Under the pieces are notes generated by a model. That model did no database searches, had not been told where the DNA came from, and saw only the letters and a list, made by a program, of their open reading frames with translations. A stretch of DNA of 64,000 nt from Rhodococcus sp. 06-462-5 (GTDB taxonomy: Bacteria; Actinomycetota; Actinomycetes; Mycobacteriales; Mycobacteriaceae), in contig NZ_NOYD01000046.1 of NCBI RefSeq assembly GCF_002258315.1, forward strand, positions 11,638 through 75,637. The letters run 5' to 3'. The stretch's first letter is position 1, and the number at the start of each line of letters is the position of its first letter. Positions 1 to 7,679 of the stretch are shown piece by piece. A program made the position numbers and the translations under genes.

Positions 1-27
1 GGCCGAGTGCCTGCCGCCGCATTGGGG

Positions 28-507
28 CTAGACCGCGACGACGCCGTCGTGGTCGCTGTAGACGATCTCGCCCGGGTTGAACGTCACGCCACCGAAGCTG
101 ACCGGAACGTTCTTCTCCCCCGATCCGGTCTGCGTGCTCTTGCGTGGATTCGTGCCCAGCGCCTTGACGCCGATGTCGAGGGTGCGCAGGATTGCCGAGT
201 CGCGCACCGCGCCGTTGACGATGACGCCGGCCCAACCGTTGGTGACGCCCCGGCCCGCGATGATGTCGCCGACGAGCGCCGTGTGCACGCTGGCATCGCC
301 GTCGACCACAAGAACGCCACCGTTGCCGGGTTCGCTCAGGGTCTGCTTGACCAGCAGGTTGTCCTGGAAGCAGCGGATGGTGGTGATGGGGCCCGCGAAT
401 TCGGTGTGCTTGCCGTACTGGATGAACTGGGTGTCGCAGCTGCGGATGTCGGGACCGATCTCATCGGCCAGATCAGCTGTTGCCTTGAATTCCACAGGTG
501 AAGTCAT
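28..507 (-). CDS. rraA: RraA family protein (RNase E regulator-like / HMG aldolase-like)
   Basis: This 159-residue protein has the normal length and sequence of the RraA/MenG-like family. The diagnostic central run is present: a Gly-rich loop ([15 protein letters not shown], about residues 68-82) followed by [12 protein letters not shown] (about 93-104), which holds the substrate-site Arg-Asp. Family members either inhibit RNase E or act as divalent-metal-dependent 4-hydroxy-4-methyl-2-oxoglutarate aldolases or oxaloacetate decarboxylases. Sequence alone does not separate these roles. No signal peptide is seen, so it should be cytosolic. The DUF5313 gene ends 24 bp upstream on the same strand, so the two may be co-transcribed. 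Confidence 0.9.
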   Translation of the reverse strand: MTSPVEFKATADLADEIGPDIRSCDTQFIQYGKHTEFAGPITTIRCFQDNLLVKQTLSEPGNGGVLVVDGDASVHTALVGDIIAGRGVTNGWAGVIVNGAVRDSAILRTLDIGVKALGTNPRKSTQTGSGEKNVPVSFGGVTFNPGEIVYSDHDGVVAV

Positions 508-531
508 GCGGCACAGACTATCGCCCGAGCA

Positions 532-915
532 TCAACCGCGGCCGTGACGGCGTTCGTAGTCGTCTCGAGTGCGGTCGGCGCGGCTCTGCGCCTTGGCGTT
601 GATCAACTGCGGATCGAGGCCGTGAATCAACAAGCGATGCCGCCGATAGACATTCATCAGTGCGATCGCGAAGTAGACCAGCGGAATGAACAGCAAGGCC
701 ATCATCGCCAGCGACATCCACAGCGGTCCCGGGATCAGCAGGAACAACAACAGCAGCGGGATGACGGGCACCGTGAATCGAGCGATGTAGCGAACCTGCG
801 CTCCGTTGCCCACCAGATCCTCGCGAACCCAATCCTGCATGGACTCGGGCAGCGTGCGACCGAACGAATACCCCAGAAATTGCAGCGGGCTCGGCGTCGT
901 ACGTTCGGTGGTCAT
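532..915 (-). CDS. DUF5313 family small membrane protein
   Basis: The product has 127 residues. A hydrophilic N-terminus carries a conserved-looking PSPLQFLGYSFGRTLP segment. It is followed by two adjacent hydrophobic helices (about residues 49-64 and 67-90) and a basic, Arg-rich tail. This is the profile of the actinobacterial DUF5313 family, which has no known function. It lies directly upstream of rraA on the same strand with a 24-bp gap. The ATG at 913-915 begins the family-like N-terminus, so I kept it as the start. Confidence 0.75.
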   Translation of the reverse strand: MTTERTTPSPLQFLGYSFGRTLPESMQDWVREDLVGNGAQVRYIARFTVPVIPLLLLFLLIPGPLWMSLAMMALLFIPLVYFAIALMNVYRRHRLLIHGLDPQLINAKAQSRADRTRDDYERRHGRG

Positions 916-1027
916 CGCGCAATGCTAGTCCGGGTTTCGTTGGTAGATCTCACCGTTGACTGCGGTTTATCTCATATGTGACGATAACGTCAGTTGAGTC
1001 GGTGGCATCGAAAAGAGGACTTCCACT

Positions 1028-2068
1028 GTGATCGATCGCAGAACCCTGCTGGGCACCCTCAGTGCCGCGACGATCTCCGGGGTTGCCCTCTCGACATTGA
1101 CCTACGCCACTGCATCGGCATCCCCCAGTCCCGCCGCGGCCGGAGTGGTCGATGTCCATTCGCACATGGTTCCCGACTTCTACCTGCGAGAGGCCCTCGC
1201 GTCGGGCATCGTATTTCCCGACGGCATGCCGAAGTGGCCGTCCTGGTCGGTCGGTGAGCACCTGCAGATGATGGACGGCTGCGGCATCGACAGCGCGATC
1301 CTGTCCGTCTCGTCACCCGGAGTGCACTTCGGGAACGACGGGAAGGCCGCTGACCTCGCCCGACGCGTCAACGATTTCGGGGCCGGAGTGGTCGCCAACC
1401 AGCCCCGGCTCGGGTTCTTCGCGTCGCTGCCACTCCCGAACGTCGTCGACTCGACGGTCGAGGCCATCCGTGCCCTCGATCAGCTGGGGGCCGACGGCGT
1501 GACGGTGATGTCGAACGCCGGCGGGATGTACCTGGGCAACGCCGTGCTGACACCGCTGCTCGCCGCGCTCGACGCGCGATCGGCGGTGGTGTTCGTGCAT
1601 CCCACGTCGCCGCCGAATTCGGGCGCAGTATCGCTCGGGCGTCCGGCACCGATGATCGAATTCCTCTTCGACACAGCACGAACCGTCGTCGACCTGATTC
1701 TGCTGGGGGTGGTCGATCGATTCCCGAACATCCGCTGGGTGTTCACTCACGGCGGTGGCGTTCTACCACTGCTGGCCGACCGGGTCGATTTCTTCCGAAC
1801 CCAGGTGGGTCTGGGGACCCCGACCACGCCGGATGTGTTGCAGCGCTTGTGGTTCGACCTCGCTGGAACTCCTGTCCCGCGGCAGCTGCCCGCACTGCTG
1901 TCCACTGTCGGCCCCGATCGTCTGGTGTACGGCAGCGACTACTGCTTCACGCCGATCGCCGCGGTGCAGGAGCAACTGCGAGCACTCGACGCCGGTGCCG
2001 CGAACGGCGGACTCGAGAACTGGCGCGCGAGAACATCCGGCAACGTCCGCCGACTACTCGATCGCTGA
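1028..2068 (+). CDS. Secreted amidohydrolase-2 family metal-dependent hydrolase
   Basis: The protein has 346 residues and the amidohydrolase-2 (ACMSD-like) TIM-barrel fold. Visible metal and active-site residues are the HxH pair His44/His46 (DVHSHM), His191 (VHPTSP), His241 (THGGG) and Asp304 (YGSDY). The N-terminus DRRTLLGTLSAAT plus a hydrophobic stretch and an Ala/Ser/Pro-rich linker looks like a Tat signal peptide, so export is likely. Family members decarboxylate or hydrolyse aromatic or lactone-type acids; the substrate here cannot be named. The whiB gene starts 24 bp downstream on the same strand. Confidence 0.85.
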   Translation: MIDRRTLLGTLSAATISGVALSTLTYATASASPSPAAAGVVDVHSHMVPDFYLREALASGIVFPDGMPKWPSWSVGEHLQMMDGCGIDSAILSVSSPGVHFGNDGKAADLARRVNDFGAGVVANQPRLGFFASLPLPNVVDSTVEAIRALDQLGADGVTVMSNAGGMYLGNAVLTPLLAALDARSAVVFVHPTSPPNSGAVSLGRPAPMIEFLFDTARTVVDLILLGVVDRFPNIRWVFTHGGGVLPLLADRVDFFRTQVGLGTPTTPDVLQRLWFDLAGTPVPRQLPALLSTVGPDRLVYGSDYCFTPIAAVQEQLRALDAGAANGGLENWRARTSGNVRRLLDR

Positions 2069-2092
2069 TCCGAAAGAGGTGGACACTGCCCG

Positions 2093-2386
2093 ATGAAAGC
2101 GCAAGCACTGCAACCGATCTCCGAGCACTGGGACTGGCAGATCGATGCCGCCTGCCGCTCGATGCCGGTCTCGATGTTCTACCCGCCGTTGGGATTGCGG
2201 GGATACTCGTTGAGAAGCCTCGAGCGACAGGCGAAGCTCGTGTGCGATCGATGCCCCGTGATCGCGCGCTGCCTTCAACACGCACTCGACTCGGACGAAA
2301 AGTACGGAGTCTGGGGCGGATCGACCGCACGCGAGCGGTCCGCGATGGTTCGCGTCACCCCTGACGAGCGGCGTTCGCGACAATGA
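2093..2386 (+). CDS. WhiB-family iron-sulfur transcription factor
   Basis: This 97-residue protein carries the four cluster-binding cysteines of the Wbl family: Cys21, Cys51, Cys54 and Cys60, in the C-x29-C-x2-C-x5-C pattern. The GVWGG turn follows at residues 72-76, and a basic C-terminal tail is suited to DNA or sigma-factor contact. Wbl proteins bind a [4Fe-4S] cluster and act with the primary sigma factor. Which Wbl class this is cannot be decided from the sequence (no AT-hook as in WhiB7). Its last 32 bp overlap the 3' end of the convergent TipA-type regulator gene, so the two transcripts are antisense to each other there. Confidence 0.93.
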   Translation: MKAQALQPISEHWDWQIDAACRSMPVSMFYPPLGLRGYSLRSLERQAKLVCDRCPVIARCLQHALDSDEKYGVWGGSTARERSAMVRVTPDERRSRQ

Positions 2387-3149
2387 CATCGCGAAGGTAC
2401 TGCGCCAATCCGTCGGCAATATCGTTGTAGTGCTTGGCGAACCGCTCGTCGGCGATGTACATCTCCGCCAGGTTCACCTGCATCTCGTAGCCGCAGTCGT
2501 AGTACCGCTCGATCGATGCCCGGTGACGCTCGGCCAGTTCCCCGGCCTCGGTGGAATCCGGTGACACACCCCGCTGCATCGCGGCAGCGAGATCCGTTTC
2601 CAGTAGATCCGTCTCCTCTTTGACGGCCTTCCAATCGTCCTTGGTGAACGACGCCGTCCGCTGCTGCGACTGCTTCCACTCGTCGGTCTCGCCCCAGCGT
2701 TGCTCGGCTTCCTCGGCGTACTCCTCGCCGGGCCAGTTGTCGCCGAAAATCTCGCGCTGTTCCTCGGGGGTCAGTTGCATACCCATCTTCTTCGCCTCCA
2801 TCATCTTGTCCACGGCCGCAGCCATTGCGTGCAAGTGATCGATCCGCTCGTTCAGTAGGTCGCGCTGTCGGCGTAGATGCGCCATGGCATCGACCGACGG
2901 GTCGTCGAGCAACGCCGCGATGGCGTCGAGCGGAAATCCGAGTTCGCGGTAGGTCAGAACCTGGTGCAGCCGTTCGACATCGGCGGACGAGTACGTCCGA
3001 TAGCCCTTCGGCGTTCTGCCCGACGGCACCACCAGCGCGATCTCGTCGTAGTGATGCAGCGTTCTGACACTGACACCCACCAACTTCGAGACTGCCCCGA
3101 CCTGCATGCCTGCCGAATCGTTCGCGGAAGAATCACTCACGAAAGACAC
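2355..3149 (-). CDS. MerR-family regulator, TipA type (HTH plus TipAS ligand domain)
   Basis: The protein has 264 residues from the GTG at 3149. A MerR winged helix (VGVSVRTLHHYDEIALV, then PKGYRTYSSADVERLHQV) is followed by a coiled linker and a C-terminal TipAS-like domain (EEQREIFGDNWPGEE through the C-terminus). In this family the C-terminal domain captures thiopeptides or other ligands and twists the promoter DNA. A TipA-like promoter with operator lies at 3148-3178. Its -10 element overlaps the GTG at 3149, so the real start may be the GTG at 3137 or ATG at 3107 (MQVGAVSKLVG), which fits the family N-terminus better. The gene end overlaps whiB. Confidence 0.92.
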   Translation of the reverse strand: MSFVSDSSANDSAGMQVGAVSKLVGVSVRTLHHYDEIALVVPSGRTPKGYRTYSSADVERLHQVLTYRELGFPLDAIAALLDDPSVDAMAHLRRQRDLLNERIDHLHAMAAAVDKMMEAKKMGMQLTPEEQREIFGDNWPGEEYAEEAEQRWGETDEWKQSQQRTASFTKDDWKAVKEETDLLETDLAAAMQRGVSPDSTEAGELAERHRASIERYYDCGYEMQVNLAEMYIADERFAKHYNDIADGLAQYLRDVIVANAARQG

Positions 3150-3178
3150 TGTGCCGCCTCCCGTGACGTGAGGGTCAA
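3148..3178 (-). promoter_or_regulatory. MerR-type elongated promoter with dyad operator for the TipA regulator
   Basis: Read on the minus strand there is a TTGACC -35 (3173-3178), a 19-bp spacer and a weak CACAGT -10 (3148-3153). The spacer holds an imperfect dyad, CCTC-n-CGT-n-ACG-n-GAGG (3157-3173). A 19-20 bp spacer filled by a dyad is the hallmark of MerR-regulated promoters and suggests autoregulation. It places transcription start near or after the annotated GTG. Confidence 0.6.
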
Positions 3179-3195
3179 GCGCTTACCAGCCTCCA

Positions 3196-3220
3196 TGGTC
3201 GTTCCGCAGGCTCCCCTCCT
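3196..3220. repeat. Dispersed intergenic repeat, family 1 (single diverged copy)
   Basis: This 25-bp stretch begins TGGTCGTTCCGCAGGCTCC. It matches, with a few mismatches, sequences at 44971-45063, 54981-55030 and 57244-57263. This copy starts right at the stop codon of the lipase gene and lies between two genes of the same strand. Confidence 0.6.
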
Positions 3221-4424
3221 AACGAATCACGCGCTCGCACCCGGAGGTGGATTCTCCGGCGAGCCGCTGCCCGAGCCAGTCGTACGCACCGGGACGGCCG
3301 TTGGTCTGCGCCAGTGAATGATCCCCGGGAATCTCTTCGAGGCGAACCGATGCTCCGGCTGCACACCACTGGTCCTGCACCGCCTCGGCACCCTCCTTGG
3401 GAATGAGGAAGTCCTGCAGGCCCTGGTAGATGTAGATCGGTGCGTCCGGCTTGGTCTGGCCCATCCGGTTCTCTTCGACGACGGCCTTGGTGATCGGGTG
3501 GTCGAAGACATCGGGCACGCTGGAGAGGTTGCGCTGGTCCAGGAGCAACAGTCCCGAATACGACAACACATCGACGCACTGATCCTTCTGCGCCAAAGCC
3601 AATCGCTTTCCGTTGTCGTTGGCGAGCTCCCGCATCTCCGGGTACTCCCTGGACAACCCGATCGTCGCCGCAGTGAACAGACCCGATCCGATCTGGCCGT
3701 TCAGCGAGCTCTGCAGAATCTTGTAGTCGGTCGGCGGGCCACCGAACGCGACGCCGGCAATGTTCAACTCCGGCGCGTACTCCGGAGCCAACTGCGCGGC
3801 CCAACCCGAGGCAATGGCACCGCCGGAGTAGCCGGTGATACCGATCGGAGCGTCCGCAGCCACCCCTGCACTCTGCGATGCGCGCAAGCCGTCGAGCACG
3901 GTGTGGCCGGATACGAGACCGGCCGAATATGCCTGCCGAGGACCCTGATAATCGGTGACGACCACGGTGTAGCCGCGGCCGAGCAGAATCCGAACCTGAT
4001 CGATTTCCTTGTTGTTACCCCGCGGCAGGGTGTACGACGGCGCGCACTGATTACCGAGCGAGTCCGTTGCCTCGTTGTACGCGACGACGGGACGATCCCC
4101 GGCTCCGGTCCACGGCGCGGTGGGTGTCAGGACGGTCGTCGCCGCTGCAATGGGTCGGTTCTTGGAGTCGGTCGAGCGGAAGAGCAACTGAACGGACGAC
4201 GCCTCGGGCGTCACCGCGACATCTCGACGGTTCAGCACCGTGCCCGGCTGCAGATTCTCGTACCCGGCCGGGGGATCGAACCACGGATCACCCAGGGAGG
4301 TGGGCAGGTACGCGGCGGGGTCTGAAGGGGGAGCGACGAAGTCCTGAAGAGGATCGGCGTGAGCCGGCCCCGCCAACGACAGCATCAATGCTGCGGCTCC
4401 GGCCAGAACGAGTGCCTTGCGCAT
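3219..4424 (-). CDS. Secretory (LIP family) triacylglycerol lipase
   Basis: The protein has 401 residues. The frame stays open far upstream, but the ATG at 4424 is preceded by a GGGTGGG ribosome site and begins a clear Sec signal peptide (MRKALVLAGAAALML, cleavage near AHA-DP). The longer frame would run into the divergent gabD2 gene. The alpha/beta-hydrolase nucleophile elbow is GYSGG (Ser in GITGYSGGAIA), and His in GDHSLAQ near the C-terminus is the likely catalytic base. It resembles the fungal/actinobacterial secretory lipase family, which is exported and attacks acylglycerols or esters. It is divergent from gabD2 with a 154-bp gap. Confidence 0.88.
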   Translation of the reverse strand: MRKALVLAGAAALMLSLAGPAHADPLQDFVAPPSDPAAYLPTSLGDPWFDPPAGYENLQPGTVLNRRDVAVTPEASSVQLLFRSTDSKNRPIAAATTVLTPTAPWTGAGDRPVVAYNEATDSLGNQCAPSYTLPRGNNKEIDQVRILLGRGYTVVVTDYQGPRQAYSAGLVSGHTVLDGLRASQSAGVAADAPIGITGYSGGAIASGWAAQLAPEYAPELNIAGVAFGGPPTDYKILQSSLNGQIGSGLFTAATIGLSREYPEMRELANDNGKRLALAQKDQCVDVLSYSGLLLLDQRNLSSVPDVFDHPITKAVVEENRMGQTKPDAPIYIYQGLQDFLIPKEGAEAVQDQWCAAGASVRLEEIPGDHSLAQTNGRPGAYDWLGQRLAGESTSGCERVIR

Positions 4425-4578
4425 GTATTTCCCACCCTGTAGCTCCGTACGCCCCGACGTCCGGTAGACCACGGACCATCGTGCCATACGGTGGGGCAAT
4501 TTCGGGTCTGTGAACTGAGCCAGCAAGCAGGTAGGTTGTCTGTTACTCCGAACACTACTCACCAGTAGGGACCCGTCC

Positions 4579-6132
4579 ATGCCAGCACCGTCAGCTGCGA
4601 CCTTCACCCGGCTCGCCGATCTCATCGCCATCCCCGACGCCGAATCGCGGCCGACGAAGACCATCACCGAGGTGTTCACCGGCAAGGAGCTGGCGACCAT
4701 CCCGGTCGGCACCGCTGCCGATGCAACGGCTGCCATCGCGCGCGTTCGCGCAGCTCAGGTGGCCTGGGCCAAGCGCCCCGTGTCCGAGCGCGCCGAGATC
4801 TTCCACCGCTACCGCGACCTGGTGCTCGCCCACCGCGACGAGTTGATGGACATGGCGCAGGCCGAGACCGGCAAGTCCCGTGCCGCCGCCCTCGAAGAAG
4901 TTCTCGACATCTCGATGACCGCGCGGCACTACGCGCGCACCGCCGCGAAGCTGCTGGCTCCGAAGAAGGTCACCGGCATGCTGCCCGTGCTGACCAAGAC
5001 TCGGGTCCGGTACCAGCCGAAGGGCGTCGTCGGAATCATCTCCCCGTGGAACTACCCGATGACCCTCGCAGTGTCCGACGCCATCCCGGCGCTGCTGGCA
5101 GGCAACGGCGTCGTGCTCAAGCCCGACAGCCAGACGCCGTACTGCGCGCTCGCCTGCGTCGAACTGCTCTACAAGGCCGGCCTGCCCCGTGACTTGTTCG
5201 CCGTGGTTCCCGGCCCGGGTTCGGTGGTGGGAACCGCCATCGTCGAGAACACCGAGTACGTCATGTTCACCGGCTCCACCGCCACCGGCCAGCTCCTGGC
5301 CGAGCAGGCCGGGCGTCGACTCATCGGCTTCTCGGCCGAGCTCGGTGGCAAGAACGCGATGATCGTGGCCAAGGGTGCCAACCTCCGGGAAGTGTCCGAC
5401 GCGGCCGTGCGGGCCTGCTTCTCCAACTCCGGTCAGCTCTGCATCTCCATCGAACGTATCTACGTCGAGAAGTCGATCGCGGCGGAGTTCACCGAGAAGT
5501 TCGGTCAGCGGGTACGCAACATGACCCTCGGAGCCGATTACGAATTCGGCATCGAGATGGGCAGCCTCATTTCCGAGGACCAGATCAAGACCGTCTCGGC
5601 CCACGTCGACGACGCCAAGGTCAAGGGCGCGACCGTCGTCGCAGGCGGCAATGCGCGCCCCGACATCGGCCCGCTGTTCTACGAGCCGACGCTGTTGACG
5701 AACGTCACCGAGGACATGGAATGCGCGGCAACGGAGACCTTCGGGCCGCTGGTGTCGATCTACCCCGTCGCCGACGTCGACGAGGCCATCGAGAAGGCCA
5801 ACGACACCGAGTACGGACTCAACGCCAGTGTGTGGGCCAAGACCAAGGCGCAGGGCGAAGCCATTGCGGCGCGGCTGCATTCGGGCACCGTGAACGTCGA
5901 CGAGGGCTACGCACCGACGTGGGGCACCACCGGCGCTCCGATGGGAGGCATGGGTGTGTCCGGTGTCGGACGCAGGCACGGTACCGAGGGCCTGCTCAAG
6001 TACACCGAATCGCAGACCATCGCGACGACGCGTCTGCTCAATCTCGGTGGGCCGCGCGGACTTCCGCCGAAGCTGTGGGCGAAGATCATGCCGCCCTTCG
6101 TCAAGGCGCTCAAGTACATTCCGGGTCGGTAG
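4579..6132 (+). CDS. gabD2: Succinate-semialdehyde dehydrogenase (NADP+), GabD2 type
   Basis: This 517-residue aldehyde dehydrogenase has all catalytic hallmarks: PWNYP (156-160) in the cofactor site, a Lys181-Pro pair, the general base Glu254 in ELGGKN, and the nucleophile Cys288 in GQLCIS. The overall sequence, including the extended C-terminal tail, resembles mycobacterial GabD2 (Rv1731 type). That enzyme oxidises succinic semialdehyde to succinate and links GABA or 2-oxoglutarate decarboxylation to the TCA cycle. It stands alone, divergent from the lipase and convergent with the PQQ lipoprotein gene. Confidence 0.92.
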   Translation: MPAPSAATFTRLADLIAIPDAESRPTKTITEVFTGKELATIPVGTAADATAAIARVRAAQVAWAKRPVSERAEIFHRYRDLVLAHRDELMDMAQAETGKSRAAALEEVLDISMTARHYARTAAKLLAPKKVTGMLPVLTKTRVRYQPKGVVGIISPWNYPMTLAVSDAIPALLAGNGVVLKPDSQTPYCALACVELLYKAGLPRDLFAVVPGPGSVVGTAIVENTEYVMFTGSTATGQLLAEQAGRRLIGFSAELGGKNAMIVAKGANLREVSDAAVRACFSNSGQLCISIERIYVEKSIAAEFTEKFGQRVRNMTLGADYEFGIEMGSLISEDQIKTVSAHVDDAKVKGATVVAGGNARPDIGPLFYEPTLLTNVTEDMECAATETFGPLVSIYPVADVDEAIEKANDTEYGLNASVWAKTKAQGEAIAARLHSGTVNVDEGYAPTWGTTGAPMGGMGVSGVGRRHGTEGLLKYTESQTIATTRLLNLGGPRGLPPKLWAKIMPPFVKALKYIPGR

Positions 6133-6165
6133 ACCGGCCCCGCAGCGTCGACGACGGGGGAGGTT

Positions 6166-7560
6166 CTACGTAGCTCGTAGGGCCGAGATGCTCAGTGACC
6201 TGGTGTAGATCGAGTCGGTTCCGACTCGATCGAACATCGGCCACGACTGCAGATCGATTCCCTCGTCGTCGAGTGCTGTAGTGGGGATGTCCCACACGAC
6301 GTTCCCGGTCCTGACGTCGATTCCGCGCAGCACTTCCGGTCCGAACAGTGTGGCGACGTCACCGTCGAGCGCGCCGACCTCCGCGAAAGCTCCTGATTCG
6401 CGGCTCCACAGTGCGTCCCCGGTGTCGAGGTCGAGTGCGGATTCGGTGGCCGTGTCGTTGTTGCGCAGTAGCGCGACCGAACCCGTGACGGCGTATGCCA
6501 GCCCGGTTCTGGACAGGAATGCTGCGGCGGGGCCGGTGATGTCCGGCGGAACAGCCCAGACCAGACTCTCGTCGGACCACACGGGATCGGGATTCGACGG
6601 CCGGTAGCCGCCCGTCCCGAGCAGCAACGGGCTCTCCTCGGAGGGTGCGTCGAACGTCGGCTGCTGCAGAGTGACGGAATCCGTTGCAGCGAGCACGGTT
6701 CCGTCGGTGTCGACGATCTCCGAACCCACGATCGTATTGGGATCCGAGCAGTCGGTCCGCACCACCCGCACTGCGCCGTCCTTCGAGGCGGTTCCCGACC
6801 GCGCGCAGTCGGGAACCGTTCTGGACCACAGGTTGTCGCCGGTGTCGAGGTCGAAGGCGAACACTCCTCGACCGTCGTCGAACAGCCCGATTCCGTGCTC
6901 GGTGTGCAGTGTGGAAGCGAACTGCGCGTCGGCCGGGGACGTGGAGTCGAACTGCACCGACCAGTCCGCGTCGAGGGCGTCCGCAGTACCGCGAGACACC
7001 GTCGGCCTGGCACCCTCGCGCACTGCCCGGGAGGCGTAGACGTGCCCGTCTGCGGTGGTCAGACTCGTGACCGGAAAGGCTGCGTCCCGAACGCTCGATT
7101 CCCCGGAATCGGCGTCGACAGTGAAGATTTCGGATGTCGTGCCGGTGGTGCCGCGGTAGCAGACGACCTGCCCGTCGACGAATTCCTCACCGCAGCCCAC
7201 GAGATCGTCCGCGGGGGTACGCCATCGCACCGCACCATCGGCGATGTCCAACCCCACCAGGGTGGCGTCGACGAACTCTCTGCCGTCCAGACGGCCGACG
7301 AGCGTGACGACCGTCGTGCCGTCGGAGATGGAACCGGATTCCATCGAATCGGTGTCGCTGCCCTGGGCGGGATCGCGAAATTGACCGCCTTCGATACCCA
7401 CATCCGCCGGAGTGAGCGTCCATCCGAGAGCGGGAGCAGGTCCTGTTGCACCGTCGACGGGGGTGCCGGCCGTCGACGCTCGCTGCTCGGGTGCGCACGA
7501 CGCGCAGGCAAACGCTGCTACCAGGACCGCGGCGGCGGAGACCTGGAGACGACGTGTCAT
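6166..7560 (-). CDS. PQQ-like beta-propeller lipoprotein
   Basis: The protein has 464 residues from the ATG at 7560, which has a GGAGG site 8 bp upstream. A short signal peptide ends in ACASC (Cys22), an imperfect lipobox, so surface lipidation is likely. The body contains several blade signatures of the D-x-x-T-G-x-x-x-W type (DLDTGDNLW, DLDTGDALW, DVRTGNVVW), typical of the PQQ-like/BamB beta-propeller fold. No catalytic residues are recognisable. Such mycolata lipoproteins are usually of unknown role; a scaffold or binding function is inferred. Confidence 0.8.
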   Translation of the reverse strand: MTRRLQVSAAAVLVAAFACASCAPEQRASTAGTPVDGATGPAPALGWTLTPADVGIEGGQFRDPAQGSDTDSMESGSISDGTTVVTLVGRLDGREFVDATLVGLDIADGAVRWRTPADDLVGCGEEFVDGQVVCYRGTTGTTSEIFTVDADSGESSVRDAAFPVTSLTTADGHVYASRAVREGARPTVSRGTADALDADWSVQFDSTSPADAQFASTLHTEHGIGLFDDGRGVFAFDLDTGDNLWSRTVPDCARSGTASKDGAVRVVRTDCSDPNTIVGSEIVDTDGTVLAATDSVTLQQPTFDAPSEESPLLLGTGGYRPSNPDPVWSDESLVWAVPPDITGPAAAFLSRTGLAYAVTGSVALLRNNDTATESALDLDTGDALWSRESGAFAEVGALDGDVATLFGPEVLRGIDVRTGNVVWDIPTTALDDEGIDLQSWPMFDRVGTDSIYTRSLSISALRAT

Positions 7561-7622
7561 GAAAGATCCTCCCGCATGTGCAGAACCGAAAGAAGGTGGT
7601 CGGTCCGTTCTTCGAGCATAGA

Positions 7623-7660
7623 GAACGAAAAATCCCCGCACCCCCGGTGGGGGTGCGGGG
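7623..7660 (-). terminator. Rho-independent terminator of the marR-MFS operon
   Basis: A perfect 12-bp GC stem (arms 7634-7645 and 7649-7660, 3-nt loop) begins 20 bp downstream of the MFS stop codon. On the minus strand it is followed by ATTTTTCG, the expected U tract. Confidence 0.85.
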
Positions 7661-7679
7661 AACTTTCGTGATGCTCGAC

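Noticed and set aside
4591..5979. Long open antisense frame across gabD2
   Set aside because: The product has no family resemblance and skewed His/Asp/Gly content typical of a frame opposite a high-GC gene; gabD2 explains the region.
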